A stretch of DNA of 22,829 bases from Thiobacillus sp. UBA3361 (GTDB taxonomy: Bacteria > Pseudomonadota > Gammaproteobacteria > Burkholderiales > Thiobacillaceae). Location of the stretch: contig DEQR01000054.1 in the NCBI GenBank assembly GCA_002360535.1, positions 1 to 22,829 on the forward strand. Direction: 5' to 3'. Both the position numbers and the translations under genes were made by a program. Numbering within the stretch: the stretch's first letter is position 1; every line of letters starts with the position of its first letter. This document shows, piece after piece, positions 21,181 through 22,829 of the stretch. The notes below the pieces were generated by a model. That model saw only the letters and a program-made list of their open reading frames with translations, was not told the origin of the DNA and made no database searches.

Positions 21181-22785
21181 ATGAAACTCGCCCTGCTGCA
21201 ATTCAATCCCACGGTCGGCGACCTGGAAGACAACGCCGCCCGGATTCTGGCCTATGCGCGCCAGGCCCATGAGGCCGGCGCCTTGTTGCTGCTCGCCCCG
21301 GAACTGGCCCTGTGCGGCTACCCGCCCGAGGACCTGGCCCTGCGCGAAGACTTCTACACCGAGAACGCCCGCGTGTTGGCCGACCTGGCGATGCGCGCGC
21401 CCGCCGGGCTGACGTTGGTGCTGGGTGTACCCATGCTGGACGGCGACCGGCGCCACAACGCGGCCGCCGTGCTGCGCGAAGGCCGGGTGATCGCCCACTA
21501 CTTCAAGCAGTGCCTGCCCAACCACACGGTGTTCGACGAAGTGCGCACCTTCATGCCCGGCAACGCGGCCTGCGTGGTGGAATGCGGCGGCACACACTTC
21601 GGCATCAATATCTGCGCCGACGTCTGGGAACCGGGCAGCGCCGGCCAGGCCCGGGCCGCCGGTGCCGAGGTGCTGCTGGTGCTCAACGCCTCGCCCTTCC
21701 ACGCCGACAAGCAGCCGGAGCGCTATCTGGTGCTGCGCGAGCGCATCGCCGAAGCCGGCCTGCCGGTGGTCTATTGCAACACCGTGGGCGGCCAGGACGA
21801 GTTGGTGTTCGACGGCCTGTCCTTCGCCATGGATGCGCACGGCCAGGTGACCGCCCAGTTCCCGGCCTTCGTCGAGGGGCTGTTTTATGTCGATCTGAAG
21901 CATGGCGTGCCGGGTGGCGACCTGACCCCCTTGCCGAAACTGGAGGCCGGCGTCTATCAGGCGTTGGTGCTGGGGGTGCGCGACTATGTCCGCAAGAACC
22001 GCTTCCCCGGCGTGCTGGTGGGGTCCTCGGGCGGCGTCGATTCCGCCCTGACCCTGGCCATCGCCGCTGACGCCCTGGGACCGGAGCGGGTGCAGGCGGT
22101 GATGATGCCGTCCCAGTTCACCGCCGACATGAGCGTGCAGGATGCCCGGGAACTGGCCGACAACCTGGGCATCGCGCACCGGGTGATTCCCATCCGGCCC
22201 ATGTACGACAGCTTCCTGGCCGCCCTGGCCGAATCCTTCGCCGGCCGGCCCTTCGACCTGACCGAGGAGAACATCCAGGCGCGGGCGCGGGGCATCCTCC
22301 TCATGGCGTTGTCCAACAAGCTGGGGCACATGGTGCTGACCACCGGCAACAAGAGCGAGATGGCGGCCGGCTACGCCACTCTGTACGGCGACATGGCCGG
22401 CGGCTTCGGAGTCTTGAAGGACGTGGCCAAGACCCTGGTGTGGCGGCTGGCGCGCTACCGCAACCGCCTGTCGCCAGTGATCCCGGAGCGCATCATTACC
22501 CGCCCCCCCTCCGCCGAACTGCGTCCGAACCAGACCGACCAGGACAGCCTGCCGCCCTACGAAGTATTGGACGCCATCATGGAACGCTACATGGAGCGCG
22601 ACGAGTCGCCGCGCGAGATCGTCGCCGCGGGCTTCGACGAGGCCGTGGTGCGCCAAGTGGTGCGGCTCATCGACCGCTCCGAATACAAGCGCCGCCAGGC
22701 CCCGCCCGGCGTGCGCATCACCCGGCGCGGTTTCGGCAGGGACCGCCGCTATCCCATCACCAACCGCTATCAAGCCCCTTTCTGA
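21181..22785 (+). CDS. nadE: glutamine-dependent NAD+ synthetase
   Basis: NadE completes NAD synthesis by amidating nicotinic acid adenine dinucleotide, using ammonia from glutamine. The N-terminal nitrilase-type glutaminase domain (about 1-250) has the Glu-Lys-Cys triad at E41 (APELALCGYPPEDL), K109 (YFKQCLPNHTVFDE) and C145 (GINICADVWEP). The C-terminal synthetase domain has the ATP-pyrophosphatase P-loop SGGVDS at 283-288, then LTTGNKSEMAAGYATLYGDM and RPPSAELRPNQTDQDSLPPY. The C-terminus RGFGRDRRYPITNRY is typical. Length is 534 residues from ATG 21181; a TTG at 21172 in frame would add three residues and neither has a clear Shine-Dalgarno. It lies 72 bases after glgP and 15 before the P-II gene. 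Confidence 0.97.
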   Translation: MKLALLQFNPTVGDLEDNAARILAYARQAHEAGALLLLAPELALCGYPPEDLALREDFYTENARVLADLAMRAPAGLTLVLGVPMLDGDRRHNAAAVLREGRVIAHYFKQCLPNHTVFDEVRTFMPGNAACVVECGGTHFGINICADVWEPGSAGQARAAGAEVLLVLNASPFHADKQPERYLVLRERIAEAGLPVVYCNTVGGQDELVFDGLSFAMDAHGQVTAQFPAFVEGLFYVDLKHGVPGGDLTPLPKLEAGVYQALVLGVRDYVRKNRFPGVLVGSSGGVDSALTLAIAADALGPERVQAVMMPSQFTADMSVQDARELADNLGIAHRVIPIRPMYDSFLAALAESFAGRPFDLTEENIQARARGILLMALSNKLGHMVLTTGNKSEMAAGYATLYGDMAGGFGVLKDVAKTLVWRLARYRNRLSPVIPERIITRPPSAELRPNQTDQDSLPPYEVLDAIMERYMERDESPREIVAAGFDEAVVRQVVRLIDRSEYKRRQAPPGVRITRRGFGRDRRYPITNRYQAPF

Positions 22786-22800
22786 ACACTGGAGAAGACC

Positions 22801-22829
22801 ATGAAGAAGATCGAAGCCATCATCAAGCC
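22801..22829 (+). CDS. glnB: P-II nitrogen regulatory protein, first codons only
   Basis: The window ends after nine codons reading MKKIEAIIK, the near-invariant start of P-II signal proteins (GlnB/GlnK), which sense 2-oxoglutarate and ATP/ADP and control glutamine synthetase and ammonium transport. GGAGAAG (22791-22797) lies 3 bases upstream. nadE is a glutamine-using enzyme and lies 15 bases upstream, so the two may be co-transcribed; the link to nitrogen status is suggestive. GlnB and GlnK cannot be told apart from this stub. Confidence 0.8.

Overview
The window is a GC-rich chromosomal segment, most likely from a betaproteobacterium of the Rhodocyclales/Nitrosomonadales type. This is inferred from gene content: a holC-valS operon, sucCD, a long HrpA, a PsiF-repeat protein, a short alpha-glucan phosphorylase, and nadE immediately followed by a P-II gene. 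No rRNA or tRNA is present to fix the taxonomy.

Layout. (1) 1-1113: the 3' end of tldD. (2) 1171-1931: a HEPN/MNT toxin-antitoxin pair with a 4-base overlap (GTGA). (3) About 1932-4521: an accessory region, clearly AT-richer than the rest. It holds a membrane-anchored protein of unknown function with a TTG start, two possible small ORFs, an Abi-alpha (DUF4393) abortive-infection-type protein, and a 59-residue two-helix membrane protein. Three palindromic, REP/RAYT-like repeats punctuate it. (4) 4544-8686, minus strand: an unknown small membrane protein, then the operon holC - RR-rich unknown protein - valS. (5) 8903-10343, plus strand: a YceI protein with an unusual Pro/Ala tail and a secreted PsiF-repeat protein. 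(6) 10399-14279, minus strand: sucD and sucC behind an exported Pro/Ala-rich protein of unknown function. (7) 14278-22829, plus strand: hrpA, a PspC-domain protein, alpha-glucan phosphorylase, glutamine-dependent nadE and the first codons of a P-II gene.

Most of the window is housekeeping: translation (valS, hrpA), replication (holC), TCA cycle (sucCD), NAD synthesis, glucan breakdown and nitrogen signalling. The best candidate for an undescribed system is the accessory region, especially 3237-4521. There an Abi-alpha protein and a 59-residue membrane protein, both with strong ribosome binding sites, lie between two related palindromes. The HEPN/MNT pair next door suggests a small defence-type locus.

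A second theme is palindromic or low-complexity DNA apparently inserted in frame in essential or conserved genes: once in valS and twice in hrpA. This resembles the behaviour of Rickettsia palindromic elements. All family assignments come from reading motifs by eye; no database search was run.
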